NCBI RefSeq assembly: GCF_029223255.1
Contig: NZ_JARHUC010000003.1
Span: 310,001 to 374,000, forward strand
Reading direction: 5' to 3'
DNA length: 64,000 nt
DNA from: Albimonas marina
GTDB taxonomy: Bacteria > Pseudomonadota > Alphaproteobacteria > Rhodobacterales > Rhodobacteraceae
Part shown: positions 54,218 to 62,758 of the stretch, one piece after another
How the letters are laid out: every line of letters begins with the position of its first letter
Position numbering within the stretch: position 1 is the stretch's first letter
Notes under the pieces: model-generated
Seen by the model: the letters and a program-made list of their open reading frames with translations, nothing else
What the model was told of the DNA's origin: nothing
Databases searched by the model: none
Translations under genes and position numbers: made by a program

Positions 54218-55198
54218 TCAGTCGGCGACGCGCGCGGCCTCGGCCCGGCGCTCGCGCGCGACGGCGCGCTCGCGGTAGGCGATGTAGAGGGTCGAGGCGA
54301 TGATCACGCCGCCGCCGAGCAGGGTGGGGCCGTCGGGCACCTCGTCGAAGATCACCCAGGCGGCCGCCGCGATCAGCACCAGCCGCGCGTAGGTGATCAC
54401 CCCCATCACCGAGGCGTCGCCGTGCCGGTAGGCCTGCAGGTCGCCCACGTTGCGCGCGGCGGAGGTGGCGACGAGCAGCGCCAGCAGGCTCCACCCGCCC
54501 ACGCCCGAGGGCAGCTCCCACACCGGGAGCGCGACGGGCAGGGCCACCAGCGCCATGATGCCGTTGGCCGAGACGAAGGCCGCCGCCGGCCCGTCGGCGA
54601 CCGCGATCCCGCGCGACAGCGCCAGCGCCAGCGCGAAGAGCACCGCCGCCAGCAGCGCCGAGAGCATCGCCCAGTCCAGCCCCTCGGCGGTGGGGCGCAG
54701 GATGATCAGGCAGCCCGAAAAGCCCACCGCCACCGCCGCCCAGCGGCGCGGGCCCACCCGCTCGCCGTTCAGGGGGACGGCCAGCAGGGTGGCGAAGATC
54801 GGCGCGGTGAACGACAGGATCGTCGCCGTGGAGAGGTTGAGGTTCGAGATCGCGTAGAACCCGAACTGGGTCGAGACCGCGATCAGCCCGCCCCGCACCA
54901 GGTGCAGCTTCGGGTTCGAGAAGGTGAGGCTGCGCCGGAACGAGGGCGAGAGCATCATCACCCCCACGCAGGCCATGATCCCCAGCGAGCGCAGCAGCAC
55001 GGTCATGCGGCTGTCGAGCCCCTCGGCCATGCCCCGCACCGCCAGCACCATGGCCGAGGCGGTGACCACCGACATCAGCATCCAGGCCGCGCCCAGCGCG
55101 TTGTCCGGCCGCGCGGGCGCGGTCCCTCCCTTGGGGGAGGAGGACCCGATGGGCGGCGCGGGCGTGATCTCGCGGGGGACGAAGGGGGCGTCGGGCAA
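54218..55198 (-). CDS. EamA/DMT-family transporter
   Basis: A 326-residue inner-membrane permease with ten predicted helices in two EamA repeats. Typical parts are ATILSFTAPIFATLLAVPLNGE in the first repeat and GDASVMGVITYARLVLIAAAAWVIFDE in the second. It is not closely similar to the transporter at 19.4 kb by eye. The start is uncertain: the longest frame uses TTG at 55198 without a ribosome-binding site and gives a Pro-rich leader; ATG 55084, at the first helix, is possible. Substrate unknown. Confidence 0.85.
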   Translation of the reverse strand: MPDAPFVPREITPAPPIGSSSPKGGTAPARPDNALGAAWMLMSVVTASAMVLAVRGMAEGLDSRMTVLLRSLGIMACVGVMMLSPSFRRSLTFSNPKLHLVRGGLIAVSTQFGFYAISNLNLSTATILSFTAPIFATLLAVPLNGERVGPRRWAAVAVGFSGCLIILRPTAEGLDWAMLSALLAAVLFALALALSRGIAVADGPAAAFVSANGIMALVALPVALPVWELPSGVGGWSLLALLVATSAARNVGDLQAYRHGDASVMGVITYARLVLIAAAAWVIFDEVPDGPTLLGGGVIIASTLYIAYRERAVARERRAEAARVAD

Positions 55199-55773
55199 AA
55201 GAAAAAAGGTCCGGATCGAGAACGGGGGAGGGCGAAGGCATCAGCGATGCATGCGTATCGGCAACCTGCCGCTCGACAGGCGCCGGATCAACCCCGCCCG
55301 GGGCCGCACCCCGCAACCGCAGCATTCCGGAGGGGTCGGGGAGGCGTCGGCAGGGAGACGTCGCTGGAGCGGCAGGGACACGAGGGAGAGGACAGGAGGG
55401 GCCGGCCGTGAAGGGGGGAGAGACAGTCTTTGCGGCGGGGGCCGTCGCGGTCCGCGGTCCGGGGCAAGGGGAGAGGCGTAGGGCGCGGCCGGCGGTGCGC
55501 GTGCGGGGCTCTGGCGGTGCGCCGACGGGGCGGTGGGGCAAGCGTCCATGAAGCGAGAGGGAGCGCGCGTCGGAACGGCGACGCGGCCCGGCCGCGGCGC
55601 GTGGGAACAGGGGCGCGAGGGGCGGCGAAGGCGCGGCCTTCCGCTCCTCCGGCGGCGGGCCTCCCCCGGCCGGGTCGATAGGCGTGCGGAGTTCCTGGCT
55701 GGCCTTCGGTCAGGGCCTCGCCCGGTGCGCGCGCGGCCTTTTTTACGCCCTGAGTCTCCGGCATCTTCTCCGC
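55199..55773. other. gene-free divergent region
   Basis: 575 bases between the transporter (minus) and the TPR gene (plus). Frames here are Arg/Gly-rich shadows. The T-rich stretch CCTTTTTTACGCCC (about 55737-55750) upstream of the TPR gene could be part of its promoter. I see nothing else. Confidence 0.35.
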
Positions 55774-56655
55774 ATGACGATGACGCGTTCCATTCCCGAC
55801 GCGGGCCGCGCCCGCGCCGCTTCGCCTGCCTGCAATCCCCTGCCGATCCTGGGGCTGCTGGCGCTCGCCGTCCTGGCGGCGCCCTCGGCCGCGACGGCGG
55901 GGCCGTTCCTCGACAAGTGCCTGAAGGCGGAGGCGCGCTCGGCCGAGCTCGCCGGCGCCTGCCAGACCGCGTTGAACCAGGGCGGGGTCTCGGGGCGCAC
56001 GGCGGCGGCGGCCTGGACCAACTACGGCGTGGCGCTCTCGGAGATGGGCCGCGACGGGGACGCCATCGGAGCCTACGACCGGGCCGAGCGCGAGGACGCC
56101 TCGCTGACCGCGATCTACGTGAACCGGGCGCTGGCCTATTCGCGCCGCGGGCGCACCGCCGAGGCGCTGGCCGACTGGGGGCGGGCGATCCAGCTCGAGC
56201 CCGGCTCGGCCGAGCCGCTGGTGGGGCGCGCGACGCTGCAGCTCCAGCGCGGCGACGCGAGCGGAGCGCTGACCGACCTGGACCGGGCGGCGCAGCTCGC
56301 GCCCTCTGACCCGGACGTGCACTACAACCGCGGCATCGCCCTCGCGGCGCTGGGGCGGCTGACCGAGGCGGCCTCGGCCTTCGGGCGGGTGCTGCATTTC
56401 GATCCCAACGACGCCGCCGCCCACCTGCAGCGCGGCGTGGCGCTGGCGCGGGCGGGCGATCCGGCGGGGGGGCTCGCCGATCTCGACGCGGCCATCCGGC
56501 TGTCGCCCAACTGGGCCGCCGCCTGGGCCACCCGCGGCCAGCTGCGCGAGCAGGCGGGCCAGGCCGAGCAGGCCGCCCACGACTATCGCCGCGCCTTCGA
56601 GCTCGGCTACCAGGCGCCCTGGCTGAACCAGAAGATCGAGGCGCTGGGCGGCTGA
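55774..56655 (+). CDS. exported tetratricopeptide-repeat protein
   Basis: A 293-residue periplasmic or membrane-linked protein. A signal peptide (NPLPILGLLALAVLAAPSAATA) is followed by a helix with KCLKAEARSAELAGACQTAL. At least five TPR units then follow, seen as AWTNYGVALSEMGRDGDAIGAYDRA, AIYVNRALAYSRRGRTAEAL, DVHYNRGIALAALGRLTEAASAF, AAHLQRGVALARAGDPAGGL and AAWATRGQLREQAGQAEQA. Such repeats bind partner proteins. ATG 55774 is preferred over a GTG at 55684 because the signal peptide then has a normal length. Partner unknown. Confidence 0.8.
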   Translation: MTMTRSIPDAGRARAASPACNPLPILGLLALAVLAAPSAATAGPFLDKCLKAEARSAELAGACQTALNQGGVSGRTAAAAWTNYGVALSEMGRDGDAIGAYDRAEREDASLTAIYVNRALAYSRRGRTAEALADWGRAIQLEPGSAEPLVGRATLQLQRGDASGALTDLDRAAQLAPSDPDVHYNRGIALAALGRLTEAASAFGRVLHFDPNDAAAHLQRGVALARAGDPAGGLADLDAAIRLSPNWAAAWATRGQLREQAGQAEQAAHDYRRAFELGYQAPWLNQKIEALGG

Positions 56656-56683
56656 GGCGACGCCGCCCGGTCGCGGGCGGCCC

Positions 56684-57076
56684 TCAGGCCTCCGGCGCGT
56701 AGCAGACCGCCTGCAGCTTGTTTCCGTCGGGATCGCGGACATAGGCCGCATAGTAGTCCTCGCCGTAGTGCGGCCGGGGGCCGGGCGCGCCGGCGCAGCT
56801 TCCGCCCAGGCGCAGCGCGGCGGCGTGGAAACGGTGCACCGCCGTCCGCGTCGGGGCGACGAAGGCGACGTGGGTGCCGTTGCCCCAGGTGGCCGGGCGT
56901 CCGTCCTCGGGCGTGTAGAGGTAGATCGTCGGCATCCCCCCGTTCTCGTAGGCCGGCGGCTTGCCCGGGGGCTTGGGCAGCCGCGCGAAGCCCAGCGCGC
57001 CCAGAACCTCGTCGTAGAAGCGCCCCGCCCGCTCGAGGTCGTTGGCGCCGAGCGTGATGTGGCTGATGACCGACAT
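56684..57076 (-). CDS. VOC/glyoxalase-like family protein
   Basis: A 130-residue single-domain protein of the vicinal oxygen chelate fold. The N-terminal ISHITLGANDLERAGRFYDEVLGALGF carries a metal-type histidine, and the C-terminal YYAAYVRDPDGNKLQAVC carries DPDGN followed by hydrophobic strands. Members act as lyases, dioxygenases or resistance proteins; this one cannot be assigned. GGGAGG precedes the ATG. It stands alone, convergent with the TPR gene. Confidence 0.85.
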   Translation of the reverse strand: MSVISHITLGANDLERAGRFYDEVLGALGFARLPKPPGKPPAYENGGMPTIYLYTPEDGRPATWGNGTHVAFVAPTRTAVHRFHAAALRLGGSCAGAPGPRPHYGEDYYAAYVRDPDGNKLQAVCYAPEA

Positions 57077-57170
57077 GCGTTCCCTCCCGTCCCCGTCGAC
57101 TGAGACTAAAACGGGAACATCTGGGCGCCAAGCGTCGGTTTCCCCTCACGAGCGGCCCTGCGGACGCGAA

Positions 57171-57196
57171 GGGCCCGGGCATCGCCGCCCGGGCCC
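57171..57196 (-). terminator. terminator hairpin of the BMP operon
   Basis: A 10-base-pair stem, GGGCCCGGGC and GCCCGGGCCC with a 6-base loop, lies 42 bases beyond the stop of the binding-protein gene, the last gene of the operon. Confidence 0.6.
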
Positions 57197-57237
57197 CTGC
57201 GGATCGTCTCGGGCCGCCGCGGGCGCGGCGGCGCGGC

Positions 57238-58317
57238 TCACTTGGGCAGTTCGCCCTCGATCCCCTCGACGTAGAAGTTCATGCCCAGCAGGGTGCCGTC
57301 GTCGGCGGTCTCGCCCTCCTTCAGCCAGGCCGAGCCGTCCTGCTTGTTGATCGGGCCGGTGAACGGGTGGTGGGTGCCGGCGACGATCCCGTCCTTGATC
57401 TTGTCGGCCTCGGCCGCGACCTCGGGGGGGACGTTGTTGTAGTCGCCGATCTTCACCATGCCCGAGGCGATGCCCTTCCAGGTGTCGGTCGACTCCCACG
57501 AGCCGTCCATCACCATGCCCACGCGCTCGATGTAGTAGGGCGCCCAGTCGTCGATGATCGAACTCAGCCGCGCGGTCGGGCCGAATTCCTTCATGTCGGA
57601 GGCCTGGCCGAAGGCGTAGATGCCCTTCTCCTCGGCGATGGTCACCGGGGCGGGGCTGTCGGTGTGCTGCATGATCACGTCGCAGCCCTGCTCGATCAGG
57701 GCGTTGGCGGCGTCGGCCTCCTTGCCCGGGTCGAACCAGGTGTTCACCCACACCACCTTCACCTTCACGTCCGGGTTCACCGCGCGCGCGGCCAGGAAGG
57801 CCGAGTTGATGCCGCGCACGACCTCGGGGATCGGGAAGGAGGCGATGTAGCCGATGGTGTTGGTCTTGGTCATGCGGCCGGCGATGGTGCCGATCACCGC
57901 GCGCCCCTCGTAGAAGCGCGAGCCGTAGGTCGAGACGTTGGCGTCGCGCTTGTAGCCGGTGGCGTGCTCGAACTTCACCTGCGGGAACTGCTTGGCCACC
58001 TTCAGCGTCGGGTTCATGTAGCCGAAGGAGGTGGTGAAGATCAGGCCGTGGCCGGACTGGGCCATCTGGCGCAGGGCGCGCTCGGCGTCCGGACCCTCCG
58101 GCACCGACTCGAGGTAGGAGGTCTGCACGGCGTCGCCGTATTTCTCCTCGACGGCGATGCGGCCCTGATCATGCTGGTAGGACCAGCCGAAGTCGCCGAT
58201 GGGGCCCACGTAGATGAAGCCGACCTTCACCGGGTCGGCGGCGCGGGCGCGGCCCAGGCCCAGGGTCGTGGCCGCGGTCGTGGCGCCGAGACCGGCGAGA
58301 AACGTTCTTCTTTCCAT
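57238..58317 (-). CDS. BMP-family ABC transporter substrate-binding protein
   Basis: A periplasmic binding protein of the basic membrane protein (BMP/Med) family; family members bind purine nucleosides. It has 359 residues with a twin-arginine-type signal (ERRTFLAGLGATTAATTLGLGRARA). Conserved parts: VGFIYVGPIGDFGWSYQHDQG, IFTTSFGYMNPTLKVAKQFP, FEHATGYK, IGYIASFPIPEVVRGINSAFLAARA and VNTWFDPGKEADAANALIEQGCDVIMQHTD. AGGAGG precedes the ATG. Unusually, three lipoprotein genes separate it from the permease genes of the same transporter. Confidence 0.92.
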   Translation of the reverse strand: MERRTFLAGLGATTAATTLGLGRARAADPVKVGFIYVGPIGDFGWSYQHDQGRIAVEEKYGDAVQTSYLESVPEGPDAERALRQMAQSGHGLIFTTSFGYMNPTLKVAKQFPQVKFEHATGYKRDANVSTYGSRFYEGRAVIGTIAGRMTKTNTIGYIASFPIPEVVRGINSAFLAARAVNPDVKVKVVWVNTWFDPGKEADAANALIEQGCDVIMQHTDSPAPVTIAEEKGIYAFGQASDMKEFGPTARLSSIIDDWAPYYIERVGMVMDGSWESTDTWKGIASGMVKIGDYNNVPPEVAAEADKIKDGIVAGTHHPFTGPINKQDGSAWLKEGETADDGTLLGMNFYVEGIEGELPK

Positions 58318-58388
58318 GGTGCTGCAACCTCCTGTCGCGTGGATGCGTTCATCCCCGGCGGGGACGATAACGGGGCTTTCCGGGCGCG

Positions 58389-59147
58389 TCACGCCTCGTC
58401 TTGCGGCGGTGCGGCACGGGATGCGGCGGCCGCGTCGGGCGGCCCGAATATGAGCCACAGGGTGCGGGCGCGCAGGGCGTCGGCGCCCGGATCCTCGAAC
58501 ACGGCCAGCGCCTGAAACACCTGCAGGCGCGCGGCGCAGTCGGCGGCGTCGACGACATCGCCGAGGCGCGACGGCCAGACCGTCTCGGGCTGGGACCGGT
58601 AGAAGCGGAGGTAGGCCCCCGCCAGCGGCTCGGCGTCCGGATCGACCGAGCGTCCGACGGGCGCGCGCTCGCCCTGCGCCGCGGCGGCGAGCAGCGGCTC
58701 CCACTGCGCGGCGGCGAGCGCGTCGTCCGGCGCGGCGTCGGCGGGCGTGGTCCCGAGCCCGCCGGTCCGGCGGAAGGCGTCGCAGGCCTCGGGGCGGGCG
58801 GCGACCGCGAGATAGGCGTCGAACACCGCGCGCAGATGCGCGGGCCGGGCCTGGAGCAGCCCCGCGGCATGGCGTTCCTGGACGTCCCGCGCCAGGGCCC
58901 GCGCCTCCGCCGCGGCCTGGTCCGACGGCAGGCGGCGGCGCGCGAGGGCGTCGAGATCGCGCGACAGGGCGGCCGCCTCGTCGGGGTGGTGGCGCGCCAG
59001 CGCCTGCAACAGCGCGGCCGGCCCGGCCTGCGCCTGCACGCCGACGACGGCGTCGGTCCGGGGCGCAGGGGCGGGCGGCGTCTGCGCCGGCACGCAGGCG
59101 GCGAGGGCGAGCAGCAGGGCCGGGATCGCGGCGCGGAGGCGGGGCAT
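58389..59147 (-). CDS. lipoprotein paralogue A inside the BMP operon
   Basis: A 252-residue predicted lipoprotein with lipobox LALAAC near residue 18. Mostly helical by composition. It shares with the next two genes the block RDVQERHAAGLLQARPAHL, the segment AAQGERAPVGR and a C-terminal F..ALAVFEDPGADALRA region, but it has lost similarity in the first third. The 14 bases before its ATG (AGGACCCTCCGCC) are repeated before the second gene. Family not recognised. Confidence 0.72.
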   Translation of the reverse strand: MPRLRAAIPALLLALAACVPAQTPPAPAPRTDAVVGVQAQAGPAALLQALARHHPDEAAALSRDLDALARRRLPSDQAAAEARALARDVQERHAAGLLQARPAHLRAVFDAYLAVAARPEACDAFRRTGGLGTTPADAAPDDALAAAQWEPLLAAAAQGERAPVGRSVDPDAEPLAGAYLRFYRSQPETVWPSRLGDVVDAADCAARLQVFQALAVFEDPGADALRARTLWLIFGPPDAAAASRAAPPQDEA

Positions 59148-59182
59148 GGCGGAGGGTCCTGGCATCCGGATCGGTCCCCAGT

Positions 59183-59920
59183 TCAGCTCTGAAACAGTTT
59201 CGAGGCGAGGGTCGCGCGCAGCGCCTCCGCGCCCCGTCCCCTTGCGGACTCGATCAGGCGGAAGAAGTCGATCATGGCCGAGCAGAGCGTCTCGTCGTCG
59301 CCGTCGCGGTCGCGGTAGACGGCGCGTTGAGCCGGCGTCAGCTGCGCGAACAGCCGTTCGGCGACCGCCTTCATCTCGGCGTCGTCTATGCGCCGGCCGA
59401 CAGGCTCGCGCTCGCCCTGGGCCATCGCCTCGACCTGACGGCCGACCATCGGGAGGGCGAGGGGTTCGATTTCCGCCTGCGCGTCTGCGTCGAGGGCGGC
59501 GACGCCTCCGCGCGCCATCGTCGCGCAGAGCTTCGGGCGGTCCGAGAACGTTTCCATGACGGCGAGGTGGAGGCCGAGGTAGTCGTCGATGAAGGCCGTG
59601 TCGGCCTGCAGCACGCCGGCGGCATGACGCGTCCGCACCTCCCTGCCGAGCGCGGCGCCGTCGGCGGCCATCTGCTCGGGCGTCCGGCCCCCCGCAGATA
59701 TCTCGGTCATGCGGCGCGCGACGTAATCGGCCTCGGCGGGGTAGACGCGCCTCAGGGCGCGCGTGAACTCCCCGCCCGGGCCGTTGTCGAGCAGCATCTG
59801 GCCCAGCATCGCGCGCTCCTCCGTGGTCAGGGGCGGGTCGTCGGGGCTGGGGCCGCGGGCGGCGCAGGCGGCGAGGACGAGGCAGAGCAGGGCGGCGATC
59901 GGCGCGCGGGAACGGAACAT
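59183..59920 (-). CDS. lipoprotein paralogue B inside the BMP operon
   Basis: A 245-residue predicted lipoprotein with lipobox LVLAAC at residues 14-19. It is close to the upstream paralogue C: RGPSPDDPPLTTEERAMLGQMLLDNGPGGEF matches GPSPDAPPLTTAERALLGRMMLDQGPDGEF, and RRVYPAEADYVARRM matches RRVYPAEADYMARRV. It also shares RTRHAAGVLQA, MAQGEREPVGR and SAMIDFFRLIES with that gene. Cys residues recur at two positions. The 26-base gap from paralogue C suggests one transcript. Function unknown. Confidence 0.75.
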   Translation of the reverse strand: MFRSRAPIAALLCLVLAACAARGPSPDDPPLTTEERAMLGQMLLDNGPGGEFTRALRRVYPAEADYVARRMTEISAGGRTPEQMAADGAALGREVRTRHAAGVLQADTAFIDDYLGLHLAVMETFSDRPKLCATMARGGVAALDADAQAEIEPLALPMVGRQVEAMAQGEREPVGRRIDDAEMKAVAERLFAQLTPAQRAVYRDRDGDDETLCSAMIDFFRLIESARGRGAEALRATLASKLFQS

Positions 59921-59945
59921 GGCGGAGGGTCCTGAATGGGGGGCG

Positions 59946-60686
59946 TCAGCGGCGGGCCATGCGCCAGACGTACTGCGCGCGCAGCGCCTCCGCGCCGGGG
60001 CCGGAGTCGGTCGCCAACATCTGGAAAAAACGGATCATCGTGCCGCACGAGGCCTCGTCGCGCATGAACGCGTCGCGCTCGGCCGGCGTCAGGCGCCCCA
60101 GGATGCGCTCGGCGGCGGCCAGGACCTCCGCGGGGTCGGTGGTCCGGCCGACGGGCGACCGCTCGCCCTCCGCCATCGCCTCGACCCGGATGCGGATCTG
60201 GGGGAGCAGGGCGGCGAGCAGGTCGGCCTGCGCCTCCATCGGCAGGGACTGCAGGCCCTGGCTCATCAGCGTCCTGCACAGCTGCGGCCGGTCCGACAGA
60301 TGCTCCAGCCCGGCGCGGGAGCTGTCGAGATAGGCGGCGAGCGTCGCGTCGCTCGCCTGCAGCAGGCCCGCGGCGTGGCGGCGGCGGATCTCCGCGCCGA
60401 CCTCGTTCACCGCGGCGCGCGTCGCCGCCTCGGATTCGCCGCGCGCCATGATCGCGGCGACGCGGCGCGCCATGTAGTCGGCCTCGGCCGGGTAGACCCG
60501 CCGCAGGACGCGGGCGAACTCTCCGTCCGGTCCCTGGTCGAGCATCATCCGCCCCAGCAACGCGCGCTCCGCAGTCGTCAGGGGCGGAGCGTCGGGGCTG
60601 GGGCCGGGGGCGGCGGTGCAGGCGACGAGCGCAAGGCAGAGCAGGGCGGCGAGGTGCGCCCGGGCGAACCGCAGGATCAAAATCAT
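59946..60686 (-). CDS. lipoprotein paralogue C inside the BMP operon
   Basis: A 246-residue predicted lipoprotein with lipobox LALVAC near residue 18-23, followed by TAAPGPSPDAPPL. Helical body with RRRHAAGLLQASDATLAAYLDSS, MAEGERSPVGRTTDP and CGTMIRFFQMLATDSGPGAEALRA. It is first of the three tandem copies and lies 60 bases after the second permease gene on the same strand. No known family comes to mind. An envelope location next to the binding protein is inferred from the lipobox. Confidence 0.75.
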   Translation of the reverse strand: MILILRFARAHLAALLCLALVACTAAPGPSPDAPPLTTAERALLGRMMLDQGPDGEFARVLRRVYPAEADYMARRVAAIMARGESEAATRAAVNEVGAEIRRRHAAGLLQASDATLAAYLDSSRAGLEHLSDRPQLCRTLMSQGLQSLPMEAQADLLAALLPQIRIRVEAMAEGERSPVGRTTDPAEVLAAAERILGRLTPAERDAFMRDEASCGTMIRFFQMLATDSGPGAEALRAQYVWRMARR

Positions 60687-60746
60687 TCCTCCCGAAATGC
60701 CGGCCCCGTCGAGGGGACCGGCTGGGTCGCGTGCGGCGGGCCTCCC

Positions 60747-61679
60747 TCAGCCCGCCGCGTAGAAGGGCCGGCCCAGGCAGGCGGGCGCGTTCATCCGCGC
60801 GCGCCGCTTGTCGGCCGAGATGATCACCAGAACCACGATGGTGACCAGGTAGGGGGTCATCGAGAGATACTGGCTCTCGATCGCCACCCCCAGCGCCTGG
60901 AGGTTCAGCTGCGCGATGGTCACGCCGCCGAAGATGTAGGCCCCCAGCACCGCCCGCCACGGCTTCCACGAGGCGAAGACGACGATGGCGAGCGCGATCC
61001 ACCCGCGCCCGGCCGTCATCCCCTCGACCCAGAGCGGCGAGGCGACGAGGCTCAGATACGCCCCGCCCACGCCCGCGCAGGCGCCGCCGAATAGGATCGC
61101 CGCGGTGCGGATCGCCACCACCCGGTAGCCGATGGCATGGGCCGCGTCATGGTTCTCGCCCACCGCGCGCAGCACCAGGCCCATGCGGGTGCGGGTCAGC
61201 GCATAAGCCACCCCGCCGGCCAGCAGCAGCGAGACGTAGACCAGCCAGTCGTGGGAGAAGAACAGCCGCCCCAGGATCGGCAGGTCCGACAGCACCGGCA
61301 GCCAGACCTTGGGGAAGTCCGGCGCGGGGATGCCCGAATAGGGCTGCCCCAGCATCGCCGCGAGCCCGAGGCCGAAGAGCGTCAGCGCGAGCCCCGTGGC
61401 CACCTGGTTCGACATCAGAACCTGGGTCATGAAGGCGAAGACGCCGGACAGCGCGGCGCCCGCCAGGAGGGCGCAGAGCACGCCGACCAGGGTCGAGCCG
61501 CTCTCATGCGCGCCGGCGAAGCCCGCGATGGCGCCGACGATCATCATCCCCTCGACGCCCAGGTTCAGGACGCCGGATTTCTCGACCACCAGCTCCCCGA
61601 TCGCCGCGAAGACCAGGGGCGTGGCGGCGATGATCAGCGCGATGGCGATGGCCACCGGGTTGAGCGCGGAAAAGTCCAT
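60747..61679 (-). CDS. BMP-type ABC transporter permease, second subunit
   Basis: Inner-membrane permease, 310 residues, of the BPD_transp_2 type used in nucleoside, ribose and branched-chain amino-acid importers. Family features: ELVVEKSGVLNLGVEGMMIVGA, NQVATGLALTLFGLGLAAMLG, RAVGENHDAAHAIGYRV and WIALAIVVFASWKPWRAVLGAY. Eight or more helices. Its ATG shares one base with the stop of the first permease gene (TGATG), so the two are translationally coupled and likely form a heterodimer. Confidence 0.93.
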   Translation of the reverse strand: MDFSALNPVAIAIALIIAATPLVFAAIGELVVEKSGVLNLGVEGMMIVGAIAGFAGAHESGSTLVGVLCALLAGAALSGVFAFMTQVLMSNQVATGLALTLFGLGLAAMLGQPYSGIPAPDFPKVWLPVLSDLPILGRLFFSHDWLVYVSLLLAGGVAYALTRTRMGLVLRAVGENHDAAHAIGYRVVAIRTAAILFGGACAGVGGAYLSLVASPLWVEGMTAGRGWIALAIVVFASWKPWRAVLGAYIFGGVTIAQLNLQALGVAIESQYLSMTPYLVTIVVLVIISADKRRARMNAPACLGRPFYAAG

Positions 61680-62758
61680 CACGCGGCCCCCTTGCGCGCG
61701 CCCCGCGGCGCGGGCGCCAGCCGGTAGCGGGAGAAGACGTCCATCCCCAGCAGGAAGAACAGCAGCATCCCCTGGAAGACCGAGATCGCGGCGGCGGGCA
61801 GCTGCATGGCGAGCTGCGCGCCCTCGCCCCCGATGTAGGTCAGCGCCATCAGCAGGCCGGCGAGCAGGATGCCCGCCGGGTGCAGGCGGCCCAGGAAGGC
61901 CACGATGATCGCGGTGAAGCCGTAGCCCGCCGGCAGGCCGGGCACGAGCTGGCCCACGGGGCCCGACGCCTCGAACGTGCCCGCGAGGCCTGCGAGCCCG
62001 CCCGAGACCGCCATCGCCAGCAGCACCGAGCGCGACTGCGAGAAGCCCGCGAAGCGCGCGGCCCTGGGGGCCTGGCCGAAGAGCTTGAGGGAGAAGCCGT
62101 ATTCGTGCCGCTCCATCACCGCCCAGCCGATCAGCACGGCGGCGAGCGCGACCAGCGCCCCGACATGGGCGCGCGTGCCCTCGAGCAGGATGGGCAGGGT
62201 GGCGCTGTCGTGGAACAGGCGGCTTTCGGGGAAGTTGAACCCGTCGGGATCGCGCAGCGGGCCGGTCACGAGGGCCGAGAGCCACAGCCCCGCGACATAG
62301 ACCAGCATCAGCGAGACCAGGATCTCGTTGGCGTTGAACTTCACCTTCAGGATCGCGGGGATCAGCGCCCAGGCCGCGCCCGCCGCGGCGCCGGCGAGGC
62401 ACATCATCGGCAGCACCCAGACGCCTTGCGTGTCATAGACCGCGAGGCCCGCCGCGCCGCCGGCGATGGCGCCGACGATGAACTGGCCCTCGGCCCCGAT
62501 GTTCCAGATGCCCGCCCGGAAGCCCATGGCCAGGCCCACCGCGATCATCACCAGCGGCGTGCCCTTCACCAGCAGCTCGGAGCGGGTGAAGTCGTTGGTC
62601 AGCGGTTCCCAAAAGATAGTGACGATGGCGCGCACCGGATCCTTGCCCAGCAGGGCGAAGAGGATCATGCCGAAGATCATCGTCAGCACGACGGCGATCA
62701 CCGGGGCGGCCAGCGCCATGGCGCGGCTGCGCTCCTTGCGCGGTTCAAGCCGCAGCAT
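61679..62758 (-). CDS. BMP-type ABC transporter permease, first subunit
   Basis: Inner-membrane permease, 359 residues, partner of the subunit at 60747. Landmarks: GTPLVMIAVGLAMGFRAGIWNIGAEGQFIVGA, KFNANEILVSLMLVYVA, LFGQAPRAARFAGFSQSR and GYGFTAIIVAFLGRLHP. The ATG at 62758 lies within the end of the ATPase gene (14-base overlap) behind GGGAGGAGGGG. The N-terminus is basic (RLEPRKERSRA), consistent with a cytoplasmic start. Confidence 0.93.
   Translation of the reverse strand: MLRLEPRKERSRAMALAAPVIAVVLTMIFGMILFALLGKDPVRAIVTIFWEPLTNDFTRSELLVKGTPLVMIAVGLAMGFRAGIWNIGAEGQFIVGAIAGGAAGLAVYDTQGVWVLPMMCLAGAAAGAAWALIPAILKVKFNANEILVSLMLVYVAGLWLSALVTGPLRDPDGFNFPESRLFHDSATLPILLEGTRAHVGALVALAAVLIGWAVMERHEYGFSLKLFGQAPRAARFAGFSQSRSVLLAMAVSGGLAGLAGTFEASGPVGQLVPGLPAGYGFTAIIVAFLGRLHPAGILLAGLLMALTYIGGEGAQLAMQLPAAAISVFQGMLLFFLLGMDVFSRYRLAPAPRGARKGAA

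Noticed and set aside
58318-58388. Lipoprotein paralogues as broken copies of the BMP binding protein
   Set aside because: They share no motif with the binding protein, and each has a complete frame, its own lipobox and conserved blocks, so they are intact members of another family.
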